The notes under the pieces are model-generated. The model ran no database searches and had not been told where the DNA came from. It saw only the letters and a list, made by a program, of their open reading frames with translations. Positions 30,898-39,002 of a DNA stretch of 64,000 nucleotides are shown in pieces. Positions within the stretch are counted from its first letter, which is position 1. Every line of letters begins with the position of its first letter. A program made the translations under genes and the position numbers. The DNA comes from a virus, in IMG/VR virus record IMGVR_UViG_3300046660_000352, positions 1 through 64,000 of that record. One strand, 5' to 3'.

Positions 30898-31232
30898 CGA
30901 ACCGGTCGAAGCAGAAGGGGACGAGTTTCGAGTCCTCCGTCCTCCCGGCCATCAAGGAAAAGCAGCCGCTGGCCGAGCGCCGCGCCCTGGAAGGCAAGCA
31001 GGACAAGGGCGACTTCTACATCCCCGGTGAGGACCGCTTCGTCATCGAGGCGAAGAACCACAAGGAGATGGGCCTATCCGGCTGGCTGAAGGAAGCCGCC
31101 ACCGAGGCCACCAATGCGGGAGTCCCGCACGGAGTCGTCTTCCACAAGAAGAGGGGTACTACGGACCCCAGAGAGCAGTACGCGACGATGACTGTCGGCG
31201 CGTTCCTTGACCTCGTCTATCCCAAAGAGTAG
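30894..31232 (+). CDS. Holliday-junction-resolvase-like nuclease
   Basis: 112 residues. Pattern: K-G-T-S-F-E, then G-K-Q-D-K-G-D-F-Y-I, V-I-E-A-K-N-H-K, and a final Y-A-T-M-T-V. These are the E, D and E-x-K residues of a PD-(D/E)XK resolvase-like phage nuclease (residue spacing as in small Hjc-type or endonuclease VII-unrelated enzymes). It would cut branched DNA before packaging. A second such protein lies at 26468. Terminator follows. Confidence 0.75.
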   Translation: MTNRSKQKGTSFESSVLPAIKEKQPLAERRALEGKQDKGDFYIPGEDRFVIEAKNHKEMGLSGWLKEAATEATNAGVPHGVVFHKKRGTTDPREQYATMTVGAFLDLVYPKE

Positions 31233-31247
31233 CAACTCCGCACGCGG

Positions 31248-31288
31248 CAGGCCCAGGGTGAGGACGACGCCCCTGGGCCTGTTGTCAT
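31248..31288 (+). terminator. Terminator ending the nucleotide-metabolism run
   Basis: CAGGCCCAGGG (31248-31258) with CCCTGGGCCTG (31271-31281), 12-base loop, then TTGTCATT. Confidence 0.78.
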
Positions 31289-31313
31289 TAACACAAGATT
31301 CCTGCGTCTCCGT

Positions 31314-31335
31314 ATTCTCGAATTGTGACGAGAAT
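31314..31335 (+). promoter_or_regulatory. Inverted repeat in the spoVS-like leader
   Basis: ATTCTCG (31314-31320) and CGAGAAT (31329-31335) form a perfect 7-base palindrome with an 8-base centre in an AT-richer leader. It may be an operator or an RNA hairpin. Possible -10 TATTCT at 31313 without a good -35. Confidence 0.4.
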
Positions 31336-31355
31336 CGGACACATAGGAGTCACCA

Positions 31356-31655
31356 ATGGGAGTTCAGTACGACGGCGAGGAGGCCAGTAACGAGGTCATC
31401 CTCCGGGTCAAGAGTTCGTCGTCCGCCGCCAGTGTGGCCAGCGCCATCTCGCACGCCGTCTACGACGGCAAGCGTGTCACTCTACGGGCCATCGGCGCCG
31501 GAGCCGTAAATCAGGGCGTCAAGGCAATCGCCATCGCCAACAGTTTCGTCGCGCCCCGGGGAATCGTTCTCGATACTCGGCCTGGGTTCACTACGGTGAA
31601 CACCCCCGATGCCGGGGAAATCAGCGCGATCCTGCTGCGGATCTTGGTCCACTGA
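31356..31655 (+). CDS. SpoVS-like protein
   Basis: 99 residues, TAGGAG upstream of ATG. The pattern V-K-S-S-S-S-A-A-S-V-A-S-A-I, then R-A-I-G-A-G-A-V-N-Q-G-V-K-A-I-A-I-A, F-V-A-P-R-G and P-G-F-T-T-V closely follows stage V sporulation protein S, an Alba-like nucleic-acid-binding fold. SpoVS influences sporulation and septation in Bacillus and is found in some spore-forming actinobacteria. In a phage it may disturb host development or bind phage DNA/RNA. Stands alone between a terminator and the next unit. Confidence 0.85.
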   Translation: MGVQYDGEEASNEVILRVKSSSSAASVASAISHAVYDGKRVTLRAIGAGAVNQGVKAIAIANSFVAPRGIVLDTRPGFTTVNTPDAGEISAILLRILVH

Positions 31656-31686
31656 AGTTCTAATCTGCTGCCTTTCCGTCTTTACA

Positions 31687-31704
31687 CTGGGTTTGATCCA
31701 GTGG
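31687..31704 (+). promoter_or_regulatory. Small hairpin at a ribosome-binding site
   Basis: CACTGG and CCAGTG flank GTTTGAT immediately before the GGAGG of the gene at 31712, so the stem may control access of ribosomes. Confidence 0.4.
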
Positions 31705-31711
31705 AGGCGAA

Positions 31712-31990
31712 ATGAATGGTGTTTCGGACGGGCGCAACGGCTCGTTTTCGACGGGCGCAATGGAAACAAAGTTCCCGTCCGCACAGCCGATCCGTACGCA
31801 GCGCTTTACCCCGACGTCTGTCTTCGACGAGAAGCAGGTGCGCGGCTCCGCAAACGGTCTGGGCTCTGAGGACTACGACCGAAAGCGCATCGGCGGCGGT
31901 TTCGCTCCTTCGCTCAACGGCGCTTCGTCGCAGACCTACGACAGCCGGTTGTGGATCGACAAGAACCCGTACCGCACCCTCGGCGGCTAA
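31712..31990 (+). CDS. Small conserved protein, unknown
   Basis: 92 residues, ATG with GGAGG 6 bases upstream. Polar, Gly/Ser/Asn-rich, with F-T-P-T-S-V-F-D-E-K and R-L-W-I-D-K-N-P-Y near the C-terminus. Appears largely disordered. The gene heads a run of small Lys/Arg/Gly-rich proteins (31.7-33.0 kb) that may be minor virion or DNA-associated proteins. Not recognised. Confidence 0.65.
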   Translation: MNGVSDGRNGSFSTGAMETKFPSAQPIRTQRFTPTSVFDEKQVRGSANGLGSEDYDRKRIGGGFAPSLNGASSQTYDSRLWIDKNPYRTLGG

Positions 31991-32004
31991 CCAAGGAGCC
32001 AGCA

Positions 32005-32343
32005 GTGGCGAAGAAGAAGGACAACATCGTGACGACGGACAACCCGTCGCTGCGTCCGACCATGGGCACCGACGCCTCCCGTCTCGGCAACGTGGCCAAG
32101 CCGATCAAGGGCCGGTCCGTCCCGAAGAAGAACCAGTCCAAGGGCGGCTTCCTGGAGTCGGCGACGGCCTCGCACCGTCCCAACATCATGGAGCGCAACG
32201 GCGCCTCGCTGCGGCCGACCGCGATCCTGTACCAGGCCAACGCGGCTGAGTCCGGGGTCGTCCAGCGCAACGTCGTGACCGTCCCGAGCGCCGTCGGCAA
32301 CCGGGACTTTTATCTCCGGCGCCAGTACCGACAGGGCGCGTGA
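32005..32343 (+). CDS. Small basic protein, unknown
   Basis: 112 residues from GTG 32005 with AAGGAG upstream; the longer open frame lacks a ribosome-binding site. Starts A-K-K-K-D, with basic segments and R-P-T-M-G-T-D-A-S-R-L and a V-P-S-A-V-G-N-R-D-F-Y-L-R-R-Q-Y end. Same style as its neighbours (low complexity, basic). Possibly virion-associated; function unknown. Confidence 0.62.
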   Translation: MAKKKDNIVTTDNPSLRPTMGTDASRLGNVAKPIKGRSVPKKNQSKGGFLESATASHRPNIMERNGASLRPTAILYQANAAESGVVQRNVVTVPSAVGNRDFYLRRQYRQGA

Positions 32344-32354
32344 CGTAGGCAGCC

Positions 32355-32912
32355 ATGTCCAGCAACTGGTCGTACAACACGCCGTACGCCATCGGACAGC
32401 CGGGCGCTCCAGTGCGCGCGAATGGTGGAGCAGGAACAGATGCTCTCTCCTTCCGCGACGGACTGGACGCCCGGCGCGCTGCTATGGGCGCTCGCACGCC
32501 TTCAGCGGACTACCCCGACGGCTACCTCGGCACGATCAACGACAGACGACGCGACCGCGTCATGGAGGGCGTTCAGAAGCGCCTGACCGACCGCAGCTAT
32601 CAGCGCGGTGTCCACAAGGGCGACGTCATCGACCGCTCCGACTACTTCTGGCCGGACGTGGGCGGGGTCAACCCGCAGGCCGGTCTCGTCTACGAGGCCC
32701 AGGGCCTGAAGTGGACGCAGAAGGGCGACGTCACCGAGCGGCTGGCCCACATGGGCAAGAACCAGGCGCTCTCCCCGGCCGAGATGGGCGCCCTTCAGCA
32801 GAAATACGGCATCTCCGAGGTCATGGCCGACATCGACCCGGTCCGCAGCGAGCGGCTGAAGAAGCTGCTGCCGTCCGCGTCGCCGTACAACTCGCCCGAC
32901 CAGTGGAGGTGA
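32355..32912 (+). CDS. Conserved polar protein, unknown
   Basis: 185 residues. Polar N-terminus, then R-D-G-L-D-A-R-R-A-A-M-G-A-R, Y-P-D-G-Y-L-G-T-I-N-D-R-R-R-D, Y-F-W-P-D-V-G-G-V-N and a Leu/Lys-rich C-terminus ending D-Q-W-R. Reads as an internal virion or scaffold-like protein. No membrane segment or motif. Confidence 0.62.
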   Translation: MSSNWSYNTPYAIGQPGAPVRANGGAGTDALSFRDGLDARRAAMGARTPSADYPDGYLGTINDRRRDRVMEGVQKRLTDRSYQRGVHKGDVIDRSDYFWPDVGGVNPQAGLVYEAQGLKWTQKGDVTERLAHMGKNQALSPAEMGALQQKYGISEVMADIDPVRSERLKKLLPSASPYNSPDQWR

Positions 32913-32914
32913 GT

Positions 32915-33028
32915 GTGCGCACTCAGGAGTTCCGGGGCCAGATCCAGGCGATCAAGAAGGCCACCCCCAAGAGCCCGGCGCAGTCCGAACGCGACGCGCA
33001 GAAGACCCAGGGAGCAGGTTCGTCGTAA
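32915..33028 (+). CDS. 37-residue basic peptide
   Basis: GTG 32915 follows GGAGG (32905-32909) and starts 3 bases after the previous stop; its TAA overlaps the next ATG (TAATG). Basic, polar (R-T-Q-E-F-R-G-Q-I-Q-A-I-K-K-A). The tight junctions support it as a real gene. Not recognised. Confidence 0.5.
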   Translation: MRTQEFRGQIQAIKKATPKSPAQSERDAQKTQGAGSS

Positions 33029-34383
33029 TGGCAGGAAAGACTCCGGCCCAGAAGGGCGCGGACACGCGCAAGTACAACAGCGAAGTGAAGGCCGCCACCA
33101 CCAAGCGTGAGACGTTCGAGGCGTCCAACCCCGAGCGGTTCAAGACCATCCAGGACCAGCCCGGTGCCGGTCGCACGCCACGGCAGTCGTACTCCCTGAT
33201 GGGGAACACCGACAAGGCGCCGAACCTGCACGGCCAGATGGAACTCGCGGGCCCCGAGGGATCCGACGTCTGGCACGGGCAGCACACCATGGCCCCGGTC
33301 AAGGACATGATGCCGGTCAACCGGCGCTGGGAGGACCACTCCCCGCACGAGCAGGCCCGCGTGCTGCGCTCGGCCGCGAAGTTCGGCGTCACCCCCGACT
33401 CGGCGCACCGCGCGCTGGGTGCCCAGGTCGACCGCGCCTACGCCCACGAGGGCGGGCACCACGACTCGTTCTACAGCCCGGCCGAGGACCACACCCGCGA
33501 TGGTTCCCTGAGCCCGCGTGCGCGCCTGAAGGTGTCGGCCAAGGAGAACGGCGTCCCCTTCGGCGTCCAGGCCGCTGCGAACGCGATCACGTCCCCGCAG
33601 AACGTCTTCGTGCGGCCGGACAAGGAGACCGGCAAGGCCGTCTACCCCAACGACGAGGCGGCCAGCCACGCGATCCAGTGGGCGAAGTCCGGCAAGACCG
33701 GCGACGACTACCACTACCACCCGGACTACCACGTGCCACGCGAGGACAAGGTCGAGAAGACCGTCACCTCGAAGACGGGCCAGAAGTCCACGGAACTGGT
33801 GAAGAAGGAAGGCGACAACCGCGCCTACCCGGTCAACGGCTACCCGCGTAACCACGCGCTCGCCATCGACGTGACGCACCAGGTGCTCAACGGCAAGCAG
33901 TTGTCGAACGCGTGGAAGCCGACGGCCGGTGAGAAGGTCTCGGCCTATCACAACTCGTGGGTCGACCCCCATGGCTCCTCGCAGTTCTGGGTGTCGGACA
34001 CGCACAGCGGTGGTGGTGCCTTCGCTCCGCACCTGGAGGCCAAGAAGGGTCCCGGGAGTCAGCAGGCCTACATGGGCATCAAGGGCATCCACGCGTTCCA
34101 CGACCACGTCGCCCGGAACGTCATGTCCGAGCGGGGTCTCAACAGCCTCACGAACATGCAGTCCGCGCAGTGGTCGGAGGAGAAGCGGCGACGGGGCGAC
34201 AAGCACGACGCGTCGCTTAATACCTACGGCAAGGGCAGCGGGCTTAATACCCAGGGTGTCGGACACCCGGATCCGGATCACGAAGCCCCGAAGGGCGGCT
34301 GGTACGACCGTCCGAAGGCGGATCGGGGAAATCCGTACCCGAACAAGTTGAACGCCACCCAGTTCACGCTGCCGGAGCACTGA
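33028..34383 (+). CDS. Large conserved protein with histidine-rich blocks, unknown
   Basis: 451 residues. Central region, about 100-330, holds F-G-V-T-P-D-S-A-H-R-A-L-G, H-E-G-G-H-H-D-S-F-Y, N-A-I-T-S-P-Q-N-V-F-V and A-S-H-A-I-Q-W-A, separated by Lys-rich linkers. The His-rich start could bind metal. The last 100 residues are disordered and contain two CTTAATAC copies (34216 and 34243, 27 bases apart). It may be an internal virion or ejected protein. I do not recognise a named family. Confidence 0.65.
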   Translation: MAGKTPAQKGADTRKYNSEVKAATTKRETFEASNPERFKTIQDQPGAGRTPRQSYSLMGNTDKAPNLHGQMELAGPEGSDVWHGQHTMAPVKDMMPVNRRWEDHSPHEQARVLRSAAKFGVTPDSAHRALGAQVDRAYAHEGGHHDSFYSPAEDHTRDGSLSPRARLKVSAKENGVPFGVQAAANAITSPQNVFVRPDKETGKAVYPNDEAASHAIQWAKSGKTGDDYHYHPDYHVPREDKVEKTVTSKTGQKSTELVKKEGDNRAYPVNGYPRNHALAIDVTHQVLNGKQLSNAWKPTAGEKVSAYHNSWVDPHGSSQFWVSDTHSGGGAFAPHLEAKKGPGSQQAYMGIKGIHAFHDHVARNVMSERGLNSLTNMQSAQWSEEKRRRGDKHDASLNTYGKGSGLNTQGVGHPDPDHEAPKGGWYDRPKADRGNPYPNKLNATQFTLPEH

Positions 34384-34384
34384 G

Positions 34385-34681
34385 GTGCCAGCGGATTCCG
34401 TCTACGACAGGACGCATCCGTGGGATTCCCTCCCTGAGCGGATTCTCACGGATGCGCTTTCCGTCGCAAACATCCCGGGCGATGTGCTCGCACTCCAGAG
34501 CGCACCGCCCCCGGTCGTCCGGCCTCTTTTCCCTCCGAGGTTCGGATACAGGGACACGGCCCTGGGAATTCAGGACGTGCTCCAGGTAGACAAGGTGTAT
34601 CCCTCGCCCTCGACGAACTCCTATACGGGAACTCAAGGCGGATACTCTGGTAGTTCAAGGCCAACCATCGGGGGCTTTTAA
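34385..34681 (+). CDS. Small polar protein, unknown
   Basis: 98 residues, GTG start one base after the previous stop. Polar, Pro/Ser/Gly-rich, with W-D-S-L-P-E-R-I-L-T-D-A-L and R-P-L-F-P-P-R-F-G-Y. The C-terminus is Tyr/Gly/Ser-rich and may be flexible. Its stop overlaps the next ATG (TAATG). Function unknown. Confidence 0.6.
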   Translation: MPADSVYDRTHPWDSLPERILTDALSVANIPGDVLALQSAPPPVVRPLFPPRFGYRDTALGIQDVLQVDKVYPSPSTNSYTGTQGGYSGSSRPTIGGF

Positions 34682-34845
34682 TGTCCAAACACAAGACGCA
34701 CCGCGCCGACGACAAGCGCCGCGCCGGAATGTCGGACAACGTGCGCTGGAAGGCGCAGGCGGGATCAACCGGTTCCGCCAGGCCGCTGGCGATTTTCAAC
34801 GACCGGCGTGACGGTAAGAACGGCAACGGAAAGCGAGCGAAGTAA
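34681..34845 (+). CDS. 54-residue basic protein
   Basis: ATG 34681 in a TAATG junction, 54 codons, TAA overlapping the next ATG. Very basic (H-K-T-H-R-A-D-D-K-R-R, ending G-K-R-A-K). Probably binds nucleic acid or is a small virion component. Not recognised. Confidence 0.65.
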   Translation: MSKHKTHRADDKRRAGMSDNVRWKAQAGSTGSARPLAIFNDRRDGKNGNGKRAK

Positions 34846-35093
34846 TGGCGTACGCACCCTCGCGTTCGATGAACGCGGAACTGAACGAGGGCGCCACCGA
34901 CGGCAAGTACAAGAAGATCGTCGTCGACCGTGGCGGCCTGGGTGTTGCCAACTCGGCCACCGTGCGCCACCGCGTCGACCTCAACGACGTCTGGTACGGC
35001 CGCCACGAGGACGAGGTCAAGGTCCGCCCCGACGGCAAGGCCGTGCACACCCCCAACTACGTCCAGACCCCACCGAGCCAGGCAGGATTCTGA
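34845..35093 (+). CDS. Small conserved protein before the endolysin
   Basis: 82 residues, ATG in TAATG. Reads as a beta-rich domain: K-I-V-V-D-R-G-G-L-G-V, T-V-R-H-R-V-D-L-N-D-V-W-Y, E-V-K-V-R-P-D-G-K. Immediately upstream of the lysin by 5 bases. Function unknown. Confidence 0.62.
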   Translation: MAYAPSRSMNAELNEGATDGKYKKIVVDRGGLGVANSATVRHRVDLNDVWYGRHEDEVKVRPDGKAVHTPNYVQTPPSQAGF

Positions 35094-35098
35094 GTCTG

Positions 35099-36088
35099 AT
35101 GTCCCTCCACGGAGTCGACCTCTCCAACAACAACGACGCCGCGCACATCGCGTCGGCCATCGCCAGCAAGAACAACGCCTTCATCATCGCCAAGGCGTCC
35201 GAGGGCGAGCACACGGGCGACACGCGGCACGCCAGCATCGTGAAGGCCACCCGGGCCGCGAAGAAGCCCCTGGGCCACTACCACTTCGCTCACCCGACCC
35301 AGGACGCGGTGACCGAGGCCAAGCACTTCCTGTCTGCTGCGGGCGCCCAGGCGGGCGAGGTCCTGGCGCTCGACCTGGAGGCGTCCGAGGGCTCCTGGAG
35401 CCAGCGTCTGAACTACGCCCTGAAGTTCCTGGCGTACGTGAAGGCGCAGACGAAGGCGTCCCCTCTCCTGTACACCTACACCTCCTACCTCACCGGCCTG
35501 CTCGGTGTGGCTTCGGACGCGCAGAAGAAGGAACTGCGGTCCTACCCGCTGTGGGTAGCCGACCCGAACAACCCGGCCGGGCACCCGCTGACCGAGGGCT
35601 GGGCGACGTGGACCGTGCACCAGTACGGCATCGTCGGCGGCCTCGACCAGAACCTGCTGAACGGGGACCTTAATACCTGGAAGGCCCTGGCCATCCCGGC
35701 CAAGATCGTCAAGCCGCCCGCGCCGCCCGCGCCGCCCGCGCCTCCGGCTCCGTCCAAGCCAACTCCTCCTCCTCCTGCTCCAACCCCTGCGAAGGCGTAC
35801 ACGATGGTGATCTTCGGCGAGAACATCGACTCCATGACCGCTGCGGCGGCCACTGACGCGTTCCAGCCCAAGGGTGCCGTCGCCACTGGCCGTCTGGACG
35901 TGGCCAAGGCCGCTCTGGCTGCCGGTGACGTCGTCGTCGCGGTCGGCGGTCCGGCCAATGCAGCCCTTGGCTACGCGCACGCGAAGTCCGGCACGGTGGC
36001 CGTCTCCGGCAAGAAGGTGTCCGTCCAGGGCGCCACGGCCGGTGACTCCTACGTGCTGCTCGGCCGCTACCTGGCGACCGGCAAGTAA
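35099..36088 (+). CDS. GH25 endolysin (N-acetylmuramidase) with wall-binding domain
   Basis: 329 residues from ATG 35099. N-terminal catalytic domain: H-G-V-D-L-S at 4-9 with Asp7, K-A-S-E-G near 36-40, L-D-L-E with Asp92 and Glu94, and Y-T-Y-T-S-Y near 122. This is the GH25 lysozyme fold, hydrolysing the beta-1,4 muramyl bond. A Pro/Ala linker (about 203-235) leads to a cell-wall-binding repeat-2-like domain (about 236-329; I-F-G-E-N-I-D-S-M, V-V-A-V-G-G-P-A-N-A-A-L-G-Y). No signal peptide, so release needs a holin. CTTAATAC at 35669 is at the domain boundary. Confidence 0.9.
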   Translation: MSLHGVDLSNNNDAAHIASAIASKNNAFIIAKASEGEHTGDTRHASIVKATRAAKKPLGHYHFAHPTQDAVTEAKHFLSAAGAQAGEVLALDLEASEGSWSQRLNYALKFLAYVKAQTKASPLLYTYTSYLTGLLGVASDAQKKELRSYPLWVADPNNPAGHPLTEGWATWTVHQYGIVGGLDQNLLNGDLNTWKALAIPAKIVKPPAPPAPPAPPAPSKPTPPPPAPTPAKAYTMVIFGENIDSMTAAAATDAFQPKGAVATGRLDVAKAALAAGDVVVAVGGPANAALGYAHAKSGTVAVSGKKVSVQGATAGDSYVLLGRYLATGK

Positions 36089-36096
36089 CCCACTTC

Positions 36097-36147
36097 GTTA
36101 CGGCATCCCCATTACGTCTTCCAAAGGCGTAGTGGGGATGCTATGTT
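36097..36147 (+). promoter_or_regulatory. Promoter with two 14-bp-spaced operators inside a hairpin
   Basis: GTTACGG (36097) and ATTACGT (36111) are exactly 14 bases apart. TTCCAA (36119-36124) and TATGTT (36142-36147) are 17 bases apart. GCATCCCCATTACG (36104-36117) pairs with CGTAGTGGGGATGC (36129-36142), giving a 14-base stem with one wobble that may also end lysin transcripts. Confidence 0.65.
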
Positions 36148-36180
36148 TGGTCCCTGAACAGCCCCTTGAGGAAGGACACC

Positions 36181-36666
36181 ATGGCCGAGCACGTACGGCT
36201 CCTGCTCTGTAAGACCTGCGGCAGCCTCGAAGAACTGCCCGACTACGAGGGCGACCCGCGCAGGGACTTCCTCCTCGAAGCCCTGGTCCAGAAGCACCCC
36301 GACCACATCGCCCACCCGCTGCTGCGCGTGGAGAAGAAGCACTGGGACAGTCCCTCCACCCGCGACACGATCATCGCCAAGATCCGCGAGAACACGGGAC
36401 ACACCGGCTTCGACCCGGCGTTCTACAACGCCAAGAACACCTTCCAGGAAGACGCCCACGCCTGCTGGCAGAAGCACCTGCGCAACCCCGGCTGCAACGA
36501 CTACAAGACCGCCTCCAAGCGGCTCACGCCGGACACCGCCGCAGAGCGCAAGGCGGCAGGTATGCCGAAGTACAGCAGCGCCCAGGACCGCTACCTCTGC
36601 GAGTTCTGCCCCGTGCACTCCCTGGTCGTAACTGCCGCGCGCCGCAAGGCCGGGATGTACAAGTAA
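36181..36666 (+). CDS. Cys-pair protein after the endolysin, unknown
   Basis: 161 residues from ATG 36181, with TTGAGGAAGG upstream. Two Cys pairs, C-K-T-C near 10-13 and C-E-F-C near 140-143, could form one zinc site that joins the ends. The middle is charged and helical (R-D-T-I-I-A-K-I-R-E-N, Y-N-A-K-N-T-F-Q-E-D). Has its own operator-controlled promoter. Function unknown. Confidence 0.65.
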   Translation: MAEHVRLLLCKTCGSLEELPDYEGDPRRDFLLEALVQKHPDHIAHPLLRVEKKHWDSPSTRDTIIAKIRENTGHTGFDPAFYNAKNTFQEDAHACWQKHLRNPGCNDYKTASKRLTPDTAAERKAAGMPKYSSAQDRYLCEFCPVHSLVVTAARRKAGMYK

Positions 36667-36695
36667 CCCCACCCGAACCACATCTGGAGCACTAC

Positions 36696-37085
36696 ATGCC
36701 CAACATCCCGATCCTCGGTCAGACCAGCAGCGCCGACAAGCCGCTTAATACCGACGACCTCACCCCCGAGCAGCGCGAGACCCTGGCCAGGATGGCCGAG
36801 GAGAACCCGCCCTCCGAGGACGAGATCGGCACCCCCGTCACCACGGCGTTCCTCGTCGCTGTCGGCCTGGACGGTGCGGTCGTGGCCACCTCCGACCTCA
36901 CCCAGCAGTTCGTCCCCCGGCGCGGAGCCACCCCCGACGACATCTACGGTGCGGCCTCCGTCGTGCTGAAGGACCTTGAGGTCATGGAGACCGCCTCCAG
37001 GACCCAGCAGGCGATGATGATGATGGGCCAGGCCATGCAGCAACAGCAGCAGGAAGCCGCGCTGCGCTCCCGCCTGAAACTCTGA
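36696..37085 (+). CDS. Conserved acidic protein, unknown
   Basis: 129 residues. N-terminal part carries CTTAATAC (36744, codons 17-19) in a disordered stretch, followed by an acidic helix, a V-T-T-A-F-L-V-A-V-G-L-D-G-A-V-V-A-T-S-D-L strand pair, and a Met/Gln-rich C-terminal helix (M-M-M-M-G-Q-A-M-Q-Q-Q-Q-Q). No motif recognised. A strong terminator follows. Confidence 0.65.
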   Translation: MPNIPILGQTSSADKPLNTDDLTPEQRETLARMAEENPPSEDEIGTPVTTAFLVAVGLDGAVVATSDLTQQFVPRRGATPDDIYGAASVVLKDLEVMETASRTQQAMMMMGQAMQQQQQEAALRSRLKL

Positions 37086-37100
37086 ACGAAATAGCAACTA

Positions 37101-37150
37101 GAAAGCCCCCAGTCTCCCTCCATATCGGATTGGATTCTGGGGGCTTTCCC
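37101..37150 (+). terminator. Terminator
   Basis: GAAAGCCCCCAG (37101-37112) with CTGGGGGCTTTC (37137-37148), perfect 12-base stem, followed by CCTATT. Separates the acidic gene from the nucleotidyltransferase-like gene. Confidence 0.85.
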
Positions 37151-37172
37151 TATTCCAGCTAGAATCGAAGGC

Positions 37173-38165
37173 ATGGCCGGATACGAGTTCTACCTCAATC
37201 GCGCAATCACCCAGGGACAGCAGCCCGACATTCACACGGGCGCCTCCGGGTATTTCAGCACGCCCCAGGCAGGGCTCGACCCGCACATCTTCGACGGCGA
37301 CCACATCAAGCCGGACGTCCGCGACCACATCCTCGGCGTGCTTAATACCTACCTCGACGGCCACTACCAGGGCGTACGCGCCTGGCTGGCCGCCTGGCTG
37401 GCCGGATCCGGCATCTCCTTCCAGTGGGCCGGAGACCGTGGAAACGGCGACCTCGACGTCCTCTTCGGAATCGACTTCCCGAAGTTCTACGAGATGAACC
37501 CCACCTACCAGGGAATCTCCGAAGCCGAATTCTCCGACCTGATGAACTCGGACCTGAAGAAGAACCTGTGGCCGCACACCGCGATCACCGATTTTCATGG
37601 CCAGGTCTACGAGGTCACGTACTACCTGAACCCCGGAACCACGTCGAATTCCATCGCGGCCATCAACCCGTACGCCGCCTACAACCTCACCCGTGACCGC
37701 TGGGACATCCGGCCGCCGTCCCTGCCCACCGACCCCCACAGCCTGTACCCGAAGCACTGGTGGGACGCCGTGCAGACGGAAGAGGCCCACGCCCGCACGC
37801 TGATCGAGCGCTACAGCCACCTGCGCTCGACGGCCTCCAGCGCCTCCCCGAACTCGGCCACGTGGCACAACTCCCTGGCCTCCCAGAAGATCGTCGTCGA
37901 GCAGGCCAAGGCCCTCTTCGACGACATCCACATCGGCCGCAAGCAAGCCTTCGGCCCAGGGGGATCCGGCTACGGCGACTACTACAACTTCCGCTGGCAG
38001 GCACACAAGCAGGCAGGCACGGTCCAGGCCCTGAACTCCCTGGCCACAACGGACGTCGAGGCCCACAAGGCGCAGGAGACCGACCTCTACGGGGCTCCAC
38101 TCGATGACGCCGCCACCGCGCTCGCGAAGGCGGCTCTTTGGAACACCCCCTACCGGAGGTCGTGA
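37173..38165 (+). CDS. Nucleotidyltransferase-like protein
   Basis: 330 residues, ATG 37173. Near residues 86-105, A-G-D-R-G-N-G-D-L-D-V-L-F-G-I-D resembles the hG-x-G-x-D-h-D catalytic strand of pol-beta-type nucleotidyltransferases, followed by F-Y-E-M-N-P. The rest is helical with many Trp and His. It may modify tRNA or a small molecule; I cannot name the substrate. CTTAATAC at 37341 (codons 57-59) is just before the catalytic strand. Confidence 0.6.
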   Translation: MAGYEFYLNRAITQGQQPDIHTGASGYFSTPQAGLDPHIFDGDHIKPDVRDHILGVLNTYLDGHYQGVRAWLAAWLAGSGISFQWAGDRGNGDLDVLFGIDFPKFYEMNPTYQGISEAEFSDLMNSDLKKNLWPHTAITDFHGQVYEVTYYLNPGTTSNSIAAINPYAAYNLTRDRWDIRPPSLPTDPHSLYPKHWWDAVQTEEAHARTLIERYSHLRSTASSASPNSATWHNSLASQKIVVEQAKALFDDIHIGRKQAFGPGGSGYGDYYNFRWQAHKQAGTVQALNSLATTDVEAHKAQETDLYGAPLDDAATALAKAALWNTPYRRS

Positions 38166-38995
38166 TGGCCAACCCCCTCGGGCCGCAGTTCGAGCAGACC
38201 GCACTGCCGGTCCCGCTGGACACCAAGTCCCCGCAGGCGAAGAAGCAGAACGCACTGCGCGCCCAGTACCACCTGACGCGCGACACCCCGCTGCACCTTC
38301 AAACGCACTACAAACCCGGCGCGCTTAATATCCCGCATCCCACCCCCAACCCGGGCGGGATGCACACCAAGGTCACCGCCATCGGCTCCCCGCGCGACCA
38401 CGACCTGATCCACGACGAGGAGCGCACCAACTACCCCCAGTCCGAGGGGCAGATGGTCATGGGCCCGCCGCACAACCCGCAGCAGTTCGGGCACCTGGAC
38501 GGCCACGGCAACGTCGTCGACCCCAAGATCGGTGACCGCTGGTACGAGAAGCACGGCCCGCAGATGAGCCACGGCAACGAGGCGTTCTGGAACAAGCACG
38601 CCACAGTGCAGCGCATCAGCACCAGCTCGGTGCTGCACACCGGCCAGACCGCGTTCGAGACCGGATCCCACTCCTACATCACCGGCCCGCTCGACCCCGA
38701 CCACCCGCACGTCAAGGTCGTCGTCCAGGGCGGCACACCGTACGTCGCCGACGCGCACCACCGGCTCGCTGAAGCGCGCGGCCGGGGAGACACCCACGTC
38801 GGCGCCCAGGTGCTCAACCTCGACCAGTTCAAGGCCGAGCAACTGCCGAAGATCAAGAAGAAGTCGGCACCCGAGGACGTCGTCGAGCACCTGGTCAAGC
38901 ACCACGGCTACAGCCCGAACATGAACGCCAAGAACGCCTTCCAGACGCACGAGACCGAGCACCGAACCGGCCTCCACGAGCACGAGCACGGGTGA
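38165..38995 (+). CDS. ParB-like-fold protein
   Basis: 276 residues from ATG 38165 (TGATG junction). The C-terminal half includes V-V-V-Q-G-G-T-P-Y-V-A-D-A-H-H-R-L-A-E-A-R-G-R-G, matching the ParB/sulfiredoxin-type core (D-G-H-H-R-L). The N-terminal half is polar and His-rich with several H-x-x-D/E motifs, and CTTAATAT at 38324. Such phage proteins can be ParB-like nucleases or binders. The family call is by the short core only. Confidence 0.6.
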   Translation: MANPLGPQFEQTALPVPLDTKSPQAKKQNALRAQYHLTRDTPLHLQTHYKPGALNIPHPTPNPGGMHTKVTAIGSPRDHDLIHDEERTNYPQSEGQMVMGPPHNPQQFGHLDGHGNVVDPKIGDRWYEKHGPQMSHGNEAFWNKHATVQRISTSSVLHTGQTAFETGSHSYITGPLDPDHPHVKVVVQGGTPYVADAHHRLAEARGRGDTHVGAQVLNLDQFKAEQLPKIKKKSAPEDVVEHLVKHHGYSPNMNAKNAFQTHETEHRTGLHEHEHG

Positions 38996-39002
38996 CGGCG
39001 CC

